A stretch of DNA of 34,640 nucleotides from a bacterium (GCA_023664305.1 JAMPFT010000028.1:1-34640); one strand, 5' to 3'. Counted from the stretch's first letter, positions 1 through 6,880 are shown. The notes: generated from the letters alone by a model not told the origin. Made by a program: numbers and translations.

Positions 1-54
1 TTAAGACATCGCCCTTTCACGGCGGTAACACGGGTTCGATTCCCGTTGGAGTCA
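1..54 (+). tRNA. tRNA-Glu (TTC), 5' end cut off by the window edge
   Basis: The 3' two thirds of a tRNA is visible. The anticodon arm has a CTTTCAC loop with anticodon TTC, which decodes Glu. The T arm is ACGGG-TTCGATT-CCCGT, followed by the acceptor strand TGGAGTC and an A discriminator at 54. CCA is not encoded. The missing 5' strand would read GACTCCA or GGCTCCA. It is probably the last-but-one member of a small tRNA cluster with the tRNA-Cys sequences that follow. Confidence 0.9.
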
Positions 55-88
55 TCAGCTTTATGTCAGATGCATATAAATAGAATAT

Positions 89-137
89 GGTGCGATAGCC
101 AAGTGGTAAGGCCCCGGTCTGCAACATCTATATCACC
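89..137 (+). pseudogene. truncated tRNA-Cys (5' half only)
   Basis: The sequence starts GGTGCGATAGCCAAGTGGTA and runs like the neighbouring intact tRNA-Cys through acceptor 5' strand, D arm and GGTCTGCAAC anticodon loop (GCA). The similarity then stops: there is no proper anticodon 3' strand, no T arm and no matching acceptor strand, only AT-rich DNA ending in ATCACC. It shares GGTCTGCAACA with the intact copy 79 bp downstream. I read it as a tRNA-Cys gene cut at the anticodon, possibly by past recombination. Confidence 0.7.
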
Positions 138-166
138 TATAAAAAGCTGAATAAAATGTACTACAT

Positions 167-238
167 GGCGCAGTAGCCAAGCGGTAAGGCAATGGTCTGC
201 AACACCAGTACGCACCGGTTCAAATCCGGTCTGCGCCT
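167..238 (+). tRNA. tRNA-Cys (GCA)
   Basis: A full cloverleaf can be drawn. The acceptor is GGCGCAG/CTGCGCC with the U discriminator expected of tRNA-Cys, the D arm is AGCCAAGCGGTAAGGC, the anticodon loop CTGCAAC has anticodon GCA, and the T arm is ACCGG-TTCAAAT-CCGGT. CCA is not encoded. An intrinsic terminator follows within 5 bp. Confidence 0.95.
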
Positions 239-241
239 CTC

Positions 242-269
242 AAAAACCCCGAATTTCCGGGGTTTTTTG
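242..269 (+). terminator. intrinsic terminator of the tRNA cluster
   Basis: AAAACCCCG and CGGGGTTTTTT form a GC-rich hairpin around AATTTC, followed by a T run, directly after tRNA-Cys. Beyond it, 270-427 is AT-rich with no gene I can support. Confidence 0.9.
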
Positions 270-427
270 TTACCCACTTTTTCTCTCATTGTCCTTTTAG
301 ACCTAAGCCTCCGTTCTTTTTTTCATTATTTTTTCAAAATTTCATTTTTTACAAGCATCGTTTTAGACCGTTCAAAATCGAATAAAATCTTTTCATAAGG
401 TGGTAAGCAGGTGGAAAGGCATAGGTC

Positions 428-655
428 TTATAAATGGATGCTTTTACAGCCTTCCATATCCTGTTGGATTCCATTCCTGGAAAGAGCTAAAAGTTCCCCT
501 TCCCTTAGTCCGGTATTCAAAACGAATACAAGGGCAGGCCCATAACGGCAATTCAGTGTTCCGTCGGGCTTATAGGAAAGAGCCACGTCCCTGGAGATTC
601 TTCTTATGCCATGAGGGACATTATTTACCGCCGCGATAAGCCAGCTGAAAGGCAT
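428..655 (-). pseudogene. tyrosine recombinase (integrase) fragment
   Basis: About 75 codons on the minus strand contain the phrase ALVFVLNTGLREGELLAL, which is the first catalytic-arginine motif of phage/ICE-type tyrosine integrases. The reading breaks off a few residues later where such enzymes normally continue with a W/D-rich strand. The lysine, HxxR and tyrosine motifs are absent, and no N-terminal domain is evident. The fragment lies a few hundred bases from the 3' end of tRNA-Cys, a usual attachment place, and next to an AbiE-type accessory module. It is best read as the remnant of the element that brought the module in. The coordinates are those of the open stretch; the true ends of the homology are uncertain. 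Confidence 0.6.
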
Positions 656-740
656 GGACAGGGAATGGTATCTTGTCGGGCTGCCGGGACTGAAGATGGA
701 GGGGCTGGAGGTAAGGCTGGAATAACAGAGGATATTGGAA

Positions 741-770
741 CTTCGGCAAAAATAAAGGAAATTGCCGAAG
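741..770. promoter_or_regulatory. upstream operator-like inverted repeat
   Basis: CTTCGGCAA (741-749) and TTGCCGAAG (762-770) are perfect 9-bp inverted arms around 12 bp, ending 8 bp upstream of the -35 box. The same CTTCGGCAA recurs downstream of the -10 box. AbiEi antitoxins are known to bind paired inverted repeats in their own promoters, so this is a candidate autoregulatory site. Confidence 0.65.
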
Positions 771-778
771 CTCTAATA

Positions 779-807
779 TTGACTTATTTTCGGAAATTGC
801 ATATAAT
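779..807 (+). promoter_or_regulatory. sigma-A promoter of the AbiE-type operon
   Basis: TTGACT (779-784), a 17-bp spacer and TATAAT (802-807) are close to consensus. The predicted start near 814 lies just before the second inverted repeat, so a protein bound there would block initiation or early elongation. Confidence 0.85.
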
Positions 808-817
808 AATATTATAA

Positions 818-847
818 CTTCGGCAAAAAAAGATAAAAAGTGCCGAA
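818..847. promoter_or_regulatory. downstream operator-like inverted repeat
   Basis: CTTCGGCAA (818-826) and TGCCGAA (841-847) are inverted arms over the predicted transcription start. The left arm is identical to that of the upstream repeat. The pair brackets the promoter symmetrically. Confidence 0.6.
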
Positions 848-866
848 AATATAATGAGGTGATGCT

Positions 867-1673
867 ATGGACATGAAGGATGTTATTGAATACCTTCCCA
901 TGGATGAAAGTTTTACAAAGCAGCAGTTTAGCAGCGTGGTAAGGGAAGCCAATGCCAGCTATTCGGGGAGTTCTGTCTCATGGCTGTTATCAGAGCTGAA
1001 GAGGGAGCAGAAGATTGCCAGTGTTGGCCGGGGAGTATATATGCGTACTGAGAGGGAAAACCGGAAACAGGAATATCACTATGGACATCTCGAAACATAC
1101 CTGAAAATCGAGCAGGCGGTCAGCCGTGAATTTCCGCTGGTACAATTCCAGATGTGGGAGATGTACCAGATGAATGAATTTGTAAACCATTTGTTTGGGA
1201 AAAACACGGTATTTGTGGAAGTGGAAAATATGTGTGAAGCCCCGGTGTTTGAAATGCTGCATGAAAAATTTCCGGATGTGCTGTTCTGCCCGGATAAGGA
1301 TATGTATTACAGGCAGAGGGGAAATGATGATACGGTGGTGGTCCAGAAACTGGTTTCAGAAGCGCCCAGACCTGTTACAGGGCATTCTGCCCCATTGGAG
1401 AAGCTGCTGGTGGACCTGTTTTCCAAAAAGCTGACAGGCAGTCTGGTTAGCAGAAGCGAGTATCAGGGAATTTATGAAGAGGCGTTTTCCAGATACCGCA
1501 TTGATGAGGTGAAAATGTTCCGGTATGCAAGGCGGAGGCATCTGGAAACAGAGATAAAGACGTTTCTGGAGGAAAATACAAACGTAGCATTAAAATACAG
1601 TCAGGAGGACCAGGATGCTTTCAAAAGAGATATTTACACTGGAGTACATCAGAGGGCTGCAGAAACGGTATAA
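867..1673 (+). CDS. AbiEi-like antitoxin / regulator (DUF6577-type)
   Basis: This is a 268-residue protein starting at ATG 867, behind GAGGTG. The N-terminal part (about 1-60) has the feel of a winged-helix 'block' domain: helices, then a strand with GRGVYM, as in AbiEi and related transcriptional regulators. The rest is a mixed alpha/beta domain with LFGKNTVFVEVEN and a SAPLEKLLVDLF segment of the kind seen in proteins encoded beside AbiEii toxins. In type IV toxin-antitoxin systems this partner represses the operon and counteracts the nucleotidyltransferase without binding it. The inverted repeats around its promoter fit that role. It overlaps the toxin gene by 59 bp, so the two are translationally coupled. 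Family membership rests mainly on context and general sequence pattern; a generic helix-turn-helix regulator is the alternative. Confidence 0.7.
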   Translation: MDMKDVIEYLPMDESFTKQQFSSVVREANASYSGSSVSWLLSELKREQKIASVGRGVYMRTERENRKQEYHYGHLETYLKIEQAVSREFPLVQFQMWEMYQMNEFVNHLFGKNTVFVEVENMCEAPVFEMLHEKFPDVLFCPDKDMYYRQRGNDDTVVVQKLVSEAPRPVTGHSAPLEKLLVDLFSKKLTGSLVSRSEYQGIYEEAFSRYRIDEVKMFRYARRRHLETEIKTFLEENTNVALKYSQEDQDAFKRDIYTGVHQRAAETV

Positions 1674-2655
1674 AAAAGATCCGGGGCTGCTGGAAAGGGT
1701 CATGTACGCTTTTGGGCTGCTGGAGGCGCTGGCGCAGGCAGGCATGAGGTTTATTTTTAAAGGAGGCACCAGTCTTCTCCTGCTTACGGAGCACCCGCTG
1801 AGGCTCTCCACCGATATCGATATTATTGTGGAACCCGGAACAGATGTAGAAAAATTTGTGATGGAGGCGTCAAAAATCTTCCCGTTTAAGCGCCATGAAA
1901 AACAGGTCCGGGAAGGAAAAAATAAAATAGAAAAGGCACATTATAAGTTTATGTACGATTCGCCAATCCGGAAAAAGGATTTCTATATCCTGCTGGACAT
2001 AGTATTTATGGAGAATCCATATACTACTTTGACAGAGAGGGAAATACAGAACGATATACTGCATATCTCCGGGGAACCGTCAAAGGTTGTGATGCCGAGC
2101 GCAGACTGCATCCTGGGTGACAAGATGACTGCATTTGCACCCCACACCACAGGCATCCCGCTTGGGGTAAAGAAGGAACTGGAAATCATGAAGCAGCTAT
2201 ATGATGTAAATATCCTGTCAGAGATATTCACAAACCAGCAGGAGCTGTGGGAAACGTATGACAGGGTGGTGGCAGAGGAGATCGCTTTCCGGGATATTGC
2301 AGAAGACAGGGACAGTGTACTGCGGGATACGATCCGTGCAACAGCCTGCATTATTGGGAGGGGCAGCACAGACCCGGAGGAATACCCTATGTATGTGGAA
2401 GGCGCCAATGCCCTTGACAGCCATATCCTGCAGGGAAAATATAATGGGGAAATGGCTGCCATAAATGCCTGCCGGGTAATGTACCTTGCGGCCTGTGTAT
2501 TAAAAAGAAAACCATTTGAAAAGATAGTAAATCCGGAGGGATATATGGCTGAAACCATGGCAGGGAGCAGGTATAGGAAACTGTCCTACATAAAAAAGCA
2601 TAAGCTGGAGGCATATGGTTATCTTGTAGAAGCGGTGCGGCTTCTGGAGGAATAG
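1615..2655 (+). CDS. AbiEii/AbiGii-family nucleotidyltransferase toxin
   Basis: This is a 346-residue protein with the polymerase-beta-like nucleotidyltransferase signature: KGGTS at residues 49-53 and D-I-D at 67-69, with R63 just before. This is the AbiEii arrangement of glycine-rich loop plus metal-binding aspartates. AbiEii toxins transfer nucleotides to cellular RNA, in studied cases tRNA acceptor ends, and cause growth arrest or abortive infection. ATG 1615 was chosen because GGAGGACC sits just upstream, inside the preceding gene. The length is usual for the family and both active-site motifs look intact, so it is probably functional. The natural target here is unknown. Its place near tRNA genes and an integrase remnant is typical of defence modules carried on islands. 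Confidence 0.88.
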   Translation: MLSKEIFTLEYIRGLQKRYKKDPGLLERVMYAFGLLEALAQAGMRFIFKGGTSLLLLTEHPLRLSTDIDIIVEPGTDVEKFVMEASKIFPFKRHEKQVREGKNKIEKAHYKFMYDSPIRKKDFYILLDIVFMENPYTTLTEREIQNDILHISGEPSKVVMPSADCILGDKMTAFAPHTTGIPLGVKKELEIMKQLYDVNILSEIFTNQQELWETYDRVVAEEIAFRDIAEDRDSVLRDTIRATACIIGRGSTDPEEYPMYVEGANALDSHILQGKYNGEMAAINACRVMYLAACVLKRKPFEKIVNPEGYMAETMAGSRYRKLSYIKKHKLEAYGYLVEAVRLLEE

Positions 2656-2666
2656 AAGGTGATAAA

Positions 2667-3293
2667 TTGAGATACTATATTGCAGACCTGCATTTTTTCC
2701 ACACAAACATGAACACGAAGATGGACTGCCGGGGCTTTGCAGGCGTGGAAGAAATGAATGGATACATGATGGATAAGTGGAACAGAAAGGTCCGCAGGAA
2801 TGATGAAGTGGTCATTATCGGGGACCTTTCATGGGGAACAGCGCAGCAGACCAACAGCCTGCTGGAGCAGCTTCATGGGAGGCTGTTTCTGATAACAGGC
2901 AACCATGACCGGTATGTAAGACAGCCGGATTTCAGGAGCAGCCGTTTTACATGGATCAAGCCCTATGAGGAGCTTTCAGACAACAGGCGCAAGGTAGTCC
3001 TATGCCATTATCCTGTCATGTGCTATAACGGGCAGTACCGGATGGATGAGGATGGAAATCCCAAAACCTATATGCTTTACGGGCACGTTCATGATACGCA
3101 GGACCAGAGGCTACTGGAGCAGTTTCAGGAGATAACCCGGAACACGGTGACGGTGGACGCGCGGGGAGAAGAGCGGCACATTCCATGCAATATGATAAAC
3201 TGTTTCTGTATGTATTCGGATTATGAACCGCTTACGCTGGATGAGTGGATAGCGCTTGACAGAAAGCGGCGGGAAATGATACGGCCGGTATAG
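2667..3293 (+). CDS. calcineurin-like metallophosphoesterase
   Basis: This 208-residue protein has all five metallophosphoesterase blocks: D7-L-H9, G52-D53, GNHD at 78-81, H114 (CHYP) and GHVH at 139-142. It therefore has a complete two-metal site and should hydrolyse phosphodiesters or phosphomonoesters; the substrate cannot be told. The start is TTG at 2667, 11 bp after the toxin stop, with AGAAGGTG at a good distance. No in-frame ATG gives as complete an N-terminus, since D7 and H9 are essential. It is co-directional with and tightly spaced to the AbiE-like pair, so it is probably in the same transcript. Possible roles are a third component, for example reversing or limiting the toxin's nucleotidylation, or an unrelated passenger. 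Confidence 0.85.
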   Translation: MRYYIADLHFFHTNMNTKMDCRGFAGVEEMNGYMMDKWNRKVRRNDEVVIIGDLSWGTAQQTNSLLEQLHGRLFLITGNHDRYVRQPDFRSSRFTWIKPYEELSDNRRKVVLCHYPVMCYNGQYRMDEDGNPKTYMLYGHVHDTQDQRLLEQFQEITRNTVTVDARGEERHIPCNMINCFCMYSDYEPLTLDEWIALDRKRREMIRPV

Positions 3294-3330
3294 TGATAAA
3301 ACAGAAACCGGGCGTCAGTCAGCTTTTTAC

Positions 3331-3404
3331 TCTATAGGAAACTTCATCACGGCAAGGGAAGAATGCGAAGCATTCTTCTAAGTGCCACGCAGGGGCACTT
3401 TTTT
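3331..3404 (+). repeat. 74-bp twin-hairpin repeat, copy A (terminator)
   Basis: This 74-bp unit matches 10492-10565 at 60 of 74 positions without gaps. It contains a perfect hairpin GAAGAATGC-GAA-GCATTCTTC (3358-3378), then AGTGCC/GGCACT with six T's, an intrinsic terminator for the metallophosphoesterase transcript. Its last bases touch the stop codon of the convergent sirtuin gene. Confidence 0.8.
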
Positions 3405-4131
3405 ATAACTGCGAGAGCACTTCTCCGATAGGCGCCTGAATCAGCAGATCGGCATAGGCGTCTCTGGGTGTGGGGGCCTTGTTGATGACGACCAGCTTAT
3501 CGCCCTGGAAGTAGTCGATAAGCCCGGCGGCAGGATAAACGGCGAGGGAAGTTCCGCCGATGATCAGAACCTCAGCCTCGTGGATGTAGCGGACGGCGGC
3601 GTTTATGGTCTTTTGGTCAAGCCCCTCCTCATACAATACTACGTCCGGCTTTACCGGCCCGCCGCATTTGCTGCAGCGCGGCACGCCCTCGGAATGCAGA
3701 ATATAGTTCATATCGTGGAATTGTCCGCAGGCCTCGCAGTAGTTGCGCAGCACGGAACCGTGAAGCTCCAGGACGACCTTGCTCCCTGCGGCCTGATGCA
3801 GCCCGTCGATATTCTGGGTGATGACTGCGCGAAGCTTTCCGGCCTGCTCCAGCTCTGCGAGTTTACGGTGCGCGGCGTTTGGCTGTGCGTCCGTAAAAAG
3901 CATTTTGTTGCGGTAAAAACGGTAAAACTCACCCGGATTTTTGCGGTAAAAGGTATGGCTGAGGATGGTTTCGGGAGGATAATCATACTGTTGATTATAT
4001 AACCCGTCCACACTCCTGAAATCCGGTATTCCGCTTTCCGTGGAAACGCCTGCGCCGCCGAAAAAAACGATATTGTTGTATTTTTGAACGATGTCCTTTA
4101 AGGCGTTAATTGCATCCGTGTAATTTTCCAT
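3403..4131 (-). CDS. Sir2-family NAD-dependent protein deacylase
   Basis: This is a 242-residue sirtuin, which removes acyl groups from lysine using NAD and gives O-acyl-ADP-ribose and nicotinamide. The motifs are all present: GAGVSTESGIPDFRS (26-40, NAD binding), QNID (106-109), catalytic H124, a zinc ribbon C132-C135 and C153-C156, and GGTSLAVYP (192-200). The start at 4131 (ATG GAA AAT TAC) is preceded by AGGAGGAAA on the minus strand. An upstream in-frame start at 4239 would add 36 residues with no family match and lies before the ribosome binding site. Length and motifs are those of the small bacterial sirtuins (CobB/Thermotoga Sir2 type). It is monocistronic and convergent with the AbiE-type operon. 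Nothing looks damaged. Confidence 0.95.
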   Translation of the reverse strand: MENYTDAINALKDIVQKYNNIVFFGGAGVSTESGIPDFRSVDGLYNQQYDYPPETILSHTFYRKNPGEFYRFYRNKMLFTDAQPNAAHRKLAELEQAGKLRAVITQNIDGLHQAAGSKVVLELHGSVLRNYCEACGQFHDMNYILHSEGVPRCSKCGGPVKPDVVLYEEGLDQKTINAAVRYIHEAEVLIIGGTSLAVYPAAGLIDYFQGDKLVVINKAPTPRDAYADLLIQAPIGEVLSQL

Positions 4132-4160
4132 GGTTTTCCTCCTGTTTTTCAATATTTGCA

Positions 4161-4400
4161 TGTCAACATTGTACCATACCCGCAGTGCATGCTCGAAAAA
4201 CCTACGGTTTTCCTCGCTCGCGGGCTTCGCCCTATGCATCCATTCGGATATGCGCCTCGGCGAGCAAGCTCCCCTCTTCGCACATCCTCTGTCTGCGCAC
4301 TGCTCATTGCCATCGCGTACATTGTACCATGATTTTGTGCGCTTCAGCGCACATGGAATCAGAAGTTGACATAATGTCTTTCTGTGTCAACATTATACCA
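4161..4400. repeat. intergenic direct repeats bracketing a GC-rich, hairpin-forming insert
   Basis: Between the sirtuin and ydcF-like genes (4132-4545) there is no gene. TGTCAACATTGTACCA (4161-4176) recurs as TGTCAACATTATACCA (4385-4400), 15 of 16 identical. ACATTGTACCAT of the first copy (4166-4177) also recurs exactly at 4319-4330. The DNA between, 4178-4318, is GC-richer than its surroundings and has inverted GCAGTGC/GCACTGC near its ends. Downstream are GTGCGC-TTCA-GCGCAC (hairpin) and GTTGACA/TGTCAAC inverted arms. On the minus strand the repeats read TGGTAYAATGTTGACA, which looks like a -10 region of the sirtuin promoter. Confidence 0.55.
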
Positions 4401-4463
4401 GAATCGGGAAAGCATAGGAAGAAAAAATCAGAAAATCTTAAGAAAAACAGCGGCTTCAGGCTA

Positions 4464-4493
4464 TTGAGGCGGGTTCCCGTTTTGTGCTATAGT
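4464..4493 (+). promoter_or_regulatory. promoter of the ydcF-like gene
   Basis: TTGAGG (4464-4469), an 18-bp spacer and TATAGT (4488-4493) with the extended -10 dinucleotide TG at 4485-4486. This places the start of transcription about 45 bp before the ATG. Confidence 0.6.
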
Positions 4494-4545
4494 AGATGGG
4501 AAGCAAAAAGCAGGATACAGATTGAGGAGAGGCACGGTTCTTAAG

Positions 4546-5355
4546 ATGAAACGACAGAGACAAAAGCCGGTTATTTATCCTGAAAACCGCGGGCGAAGAG
4601 GAGGACGGATATCTGTGAGCAGTGTGGTATTCTTAACGGTTGGCGCATTGTGTCTTCTGTATTGTACCGCCATAGGGTTTTCCGGATTCGGCACAAGATT
4701 TTTCCTGATCTGGGGCGTGCTCGGAGCGGCGGCTGTTCTGCTTGGCCTGATTCTGAGCCGACGGGAGTTTATCAACGCCGTGCCGGGATGGCTGAAAGGC
4801 GCGGCCATAGGGCTATTCTGTCTGGGACTGCTCGTGTTTTTGGCGGTTGAGGGGATGATTTTGAGCCGCTTTGGCGCTTCGGCACAGCCGGGAGCGGATT
4901 ATTGTATCGTTCTGGGAGCGCAGTGGAAGGACGACGGCCCCAGCGAGGTGCTTCGGAGAAGACTGGACCGGGCGATAGAGTATCTGCAGGCAAATCAGGA
5001 TACGAAAGTGATCGTCTCCGGGGGACAGGGAAGCAATGAGAGGATTTCCGAGGCGGAGGGTATGCGCCGGTATCTTCTGGAGGCGGGGATCGGCGAAGAG
5101 CGGATTCTGACAGAGGACCGGTCCGTCAATACGAGAGAGAATCTTGCTTTCAGCGCGGAACTGATAGAGGGGGAGGATAACCGTGTGGTTATCGTGACAA
5201 ATAATTTTCATATGTTCCGCGCGCTGGGGATTGCCCGAAAACAGGGGTATCAGGCGGAAGGACTGGCGGCGGACTCCGTGGCATGGATGCTGCCGAATAA
5301 TCTTCTGAGAGAGTTTCTGGGCGTTTTGAAGGATTTTGCGGCAGGGAATATGTAA
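4546..5355 (+). CDS. YdcF-family (DUF218) membrane protein
   Basis: This is a 269-residue protein with a basic N-terminus and three hydrophobic helices (about 24-46, 50-70 and 82-104), followed by an extracytoplasmic DUF218/YdcF domain. The domain signs are CIVLGAQWKDDGPSEVLRRRLDRA, VIVSGGQG, E-AEGMRRYLLE, the D-x-S-x-N-T-R-EN motif and VTNNFHMFRALGIAR. Family members (SanA, YdcF, ElyC) have been tied to envelope homeostasis; the biochemical reaction is not settled. ATG 4546 gives a leader of normal composition with GGAGAGG 13 nt upstream. A TTG at 4522 is possible, but it overlaps that ribosome binding site. The gene is followed at short distance by a DUF951 gene and the rpsF operon. Confidence 0.88.
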   Translation: MKRQRQKPVIYPENRGRRGGRISVSSVVFLTVGALCLLYCTAIGFSGFGTRFFLIWGVLGAAAVLLGLILSRREFINAVPGWLKGAAIGLFCLGLLVFLAVEGMILSRFGASAQPGADYCIVLGAQWKDDGPSEVLRRRLDRAIEYLQANQDTKVIVSGGQGSNERISEAEGMRRYLLEAGIGEERILTEDRSVNTRENLAFSAELIEGEDNRVVIVTNNFHMFRALGIARKQGYQAEGLAADSVAWMLPNNLLREFLGVLKDFAAGNM

Positions 5356-5449
5356 GGGCGGGGATTTTCCGAGACAGCGGCAAATGTGTTGTCTGAGAAA
5401 ATGTTTGCGCCTGAAAGAATAATAGAAAGGTAAGAAGGCGGACTGTAAA

Positions 5450-5635
5450 ATGGAGATCAATATCGGAGATATTTTAAAATTGAAAAAGCAGCATCCCTGC
5501 GGCAGCAGAGAATGGGAGGTGCTCCGGGTGGGGGCGGACTTTCGGATCAAATGTAAGGGCTGCGGGCATCAGGTTATGATTGCAAGAAGGCTGCTGGAAA
5601 AGAATGTAAAAGAGATTCTGCAGGAAGAAGTGTAG
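5450..5635 (+). CDS. DUF951 family small protein (YyzM-like)
   Basis: This 61-residue protein has the DUF951 pattern: GDILKLKKQHPCGS, then W-V-R-G-DFRIKCKGCGH, then R-LEKNVKEI. One cysteine near residue 17 and a C-x-x-C pair suggest a small metal-binding or zinc-ribbon fold. The family is widespread in Firmicutes and lies near rpsF and ychF in many genomes. No function has been shown. AGAAGG lies upstream of ATG 5450. Confidence 0.9.
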   Translation: MEINIGDILKLKKQHPCGSREWEVLRVGADFRIKCKGCGHQVMIARRLLEKNVKEILQEEV

Positions 5636-5690
5636 ACGGAAACATGTCCCAAAACCGTGTCCGAAATCGTGTCCGAAGTCAAAAAAATAC

Positions 5691-5719
5691 TTGAAAAGCC
5701 GTAGGAAGTGTGGTATCAT
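5691..5719 (+). promoter_or_regulatory. promoter of the rpsF-ssb-rpsR operon
   Basis: TTGAAA (5691-5696), 17 bp, TATCAT (5714-5719). It leaves a leader of about 65 nt before rpsF. Confidence 0.75.
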
Positions 5720-5746
5720 GTTAATTCGTGATGAATCAAATTCCTT

Positions 5747-5766
5747 GCTCGCAGAAAGCTGCGGGC
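5747..5766 (+). promoter_or_regulatory. leader hairpin of the rpsF operon, candidate S6:S18 control element
   Basis: GCTCGCAG-AAAG-CTGCGGGC folds into an 8-bp hairpin with a tetraloop just upstream of the rpsF ribosome binding site. Many bacteria carry an RNA in this place bound by the S6:S18 complex for feedback control. The location fits, but I could not confirm the conserved bulge of that motif. Confidence 0.4.
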
Positions 5767-5791
5767 CAGAGACCAAAAGGAGGTAACAGGC

Positions 5792-6082
5792 ATGAACAAG
5801 TATGAATTAGCCGTAGTTGTGTCCGCCAATATCGAAGATGAAGAGAGAGCTGCAGTTGTTGACAGGTGCAAGGCTCTGATCGAAAGATTCGGCGGTACAA
5901 TCACAGAGGTGGACGATTGGGGCAAGAAGAGACTTGCTTACGAAGTCCGGAAGATGAAGGAAGCTTTCTACTATTTCATCAGATTCGACGCTGAGAGTAC
6001 GGTGCCCGCCGAGATCGAGAGCCGTGTCCGCATCATGGACAACGTCATCAGATACTTGGTCGTAAGACAGGACGAGGCTTAA
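5792..6082 (+). CDS. rpsF: 30S ribosomal protein S6
   Basis: This 96-residue protein has the S6 ferredoxin-like fold signs: MNKYELAVVVSANIEDEERAAVV at the start, then GGTITEVDDWGKKRLAYEVRKMKEAFYYFIRFDAES and RIMDNVIRYLVVR. S6 forms a dimer with S18 on the platform of the small subunit. GGAGGTAACAGGC precedes ATG 5792. It is first in the operon with ssb and rpsR and ends 24 bp before ssb. Confidence 0.98.
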   Translation: MNKYELAVVVSANIEDEERAAVVDRCKALIERFGGTITEVDDWGKKRLAYEVRKMKEAFYYFIRFDAESTVPAEIESRVRIMDNVIRYLVVRQDEA

Positions 6083-6105
6083 TTAGAAAGCGAGAAAAGT
6101 AAAAT

Positions 6106-6576
6106 ATGAACAAAGTAATTCTTATGGGACGTTTGACAAGAGACCCTGAGGTGAGGTATTCCCAGGGGGCCAGCCAGACCGCGGTTGCGCGTTTTTCGGT
6201 AGCGGTAGACAGAAGGTTTAAGCGTGAAGGAGAGCCTGACGCGGATTTCTTCAACTGCACCTGCTTCGGCAAGCAGGCCGAGTTCGTGGAAAGGTATCTG
6301 CACAAGGGGATCAAGATCGTGCTGTGCGGCAGGATCCAGAACGATAATTACACCAACAAGGACGGACAGATGGTTTACAGCGTCCGCGTCATGGTGGACG
6401 AGATCGAGTTCGCCGAGAGCAAAAACGCTTCCGCCGGAAACAATAACGGCGGCTACAACAATAACAGCTACAATAACGGCGGCTACGGGGGCGGCAGCGC
6501 GCCTGCGGCTTCCGGAGCGGGGGACGGCTTCATGAACATCCCGGATGGCATTGACGAGGAGTTACCGTTTAACTAA
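6106..6576 (+). CDS. ssb: single-stranded DNA-binding protein
   Basis: This is a 156-residue SSB. The OB fold covers roughly residues 1-110, from MNKVILMGRLTRDPEVRYSQG through FFNCTCFGKQAEFVERYLHKG to the VMVDEIEF strand. A glycine/asparagine-rich linker (about 112-140) and the acidic tip DEELPFN follow. The tip is the usual partner-binding end of bacterial SSB, here with leucine where many have isoleucine. Position between rpsF and rpsR is the classical arrangement. An N-x-S/A-rich linker is normal for the family. Confidence 0.98.
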   Translation: MNKVILMGRLTRDPEVRYSQGASQTAVARFSVAVDRRFKREGEPDADFFNCTCFGKQAEFVERYLHKGIKIVLCGRIQNDNYTNKDGQMVYSVRVMVDEIEFAESKNASAGNNNGGYNNNSYNNGGYGGGSAPAASGAGDGFMNIPDGIDEELPFN

Positions 6577-6606
6577 ATTTGAGTATGCAAGATAGGAGGC
6601 ACGAAA

Positions 6607-6870
6607 ATGGCTTATAATAAGACAGAGAAATCCGATGCGCCGATGAGGAAAAAAGGCGGGATCCGCAGAAGGAAAAAGGTTTGCGTATTCTGCGGCAAAG
6701 ATAATGTGATCGATTACAAGGACACGAACAAGCTGAAGAGATATGTGTCCGAGAGAGGCAAGATCCTGCCCCGCCGGATTACCGGCAACTGCGCGAAGCA
6801 CCAGAGAGCGCTGACCGTTGCGATCAAGAGAGCGCGCCATGTTGCGCTGATGCCTTACGTTCAGGACTGA
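6607..6870 (+). CDS. rpsR: 30S ribosomal protein S18
   Basis: This is an 87-residue S18 with a basic N-terminal region ([12 protein letters not shown]), then [50 protein letters not shown], the strongly conserved core. The CVFC and single later cysteine resemble the zinc-binding C+ form of S18. It closes the operon; a terminator follows 11 bp after the stop. Confidence 0.98.
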   Translation: MAYNKTEKSDAPMRKKGGIRRRKKVCVFCGKDNVIDYKDTNKLKRYVSERGKILPRRITGNCAKHQRALTVAIKRARHVALMPYVQD

Positions 6871-6880
6871 CAGGCTGTAG

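Noticed and set aside
192-398. Open reading frame of 68 codons starting inside tRNA-Cys
   Set aside because: It overlaps the tRNA and its terminator and has no ribosome binding site; the composition is AT-rich noise.
5747-5766. Firm assignment as the S6:S18 ribosomal leader
   Set aside because: Position fits, but the conserved bulge could not be confirmed by eye; kept only as a candidate.
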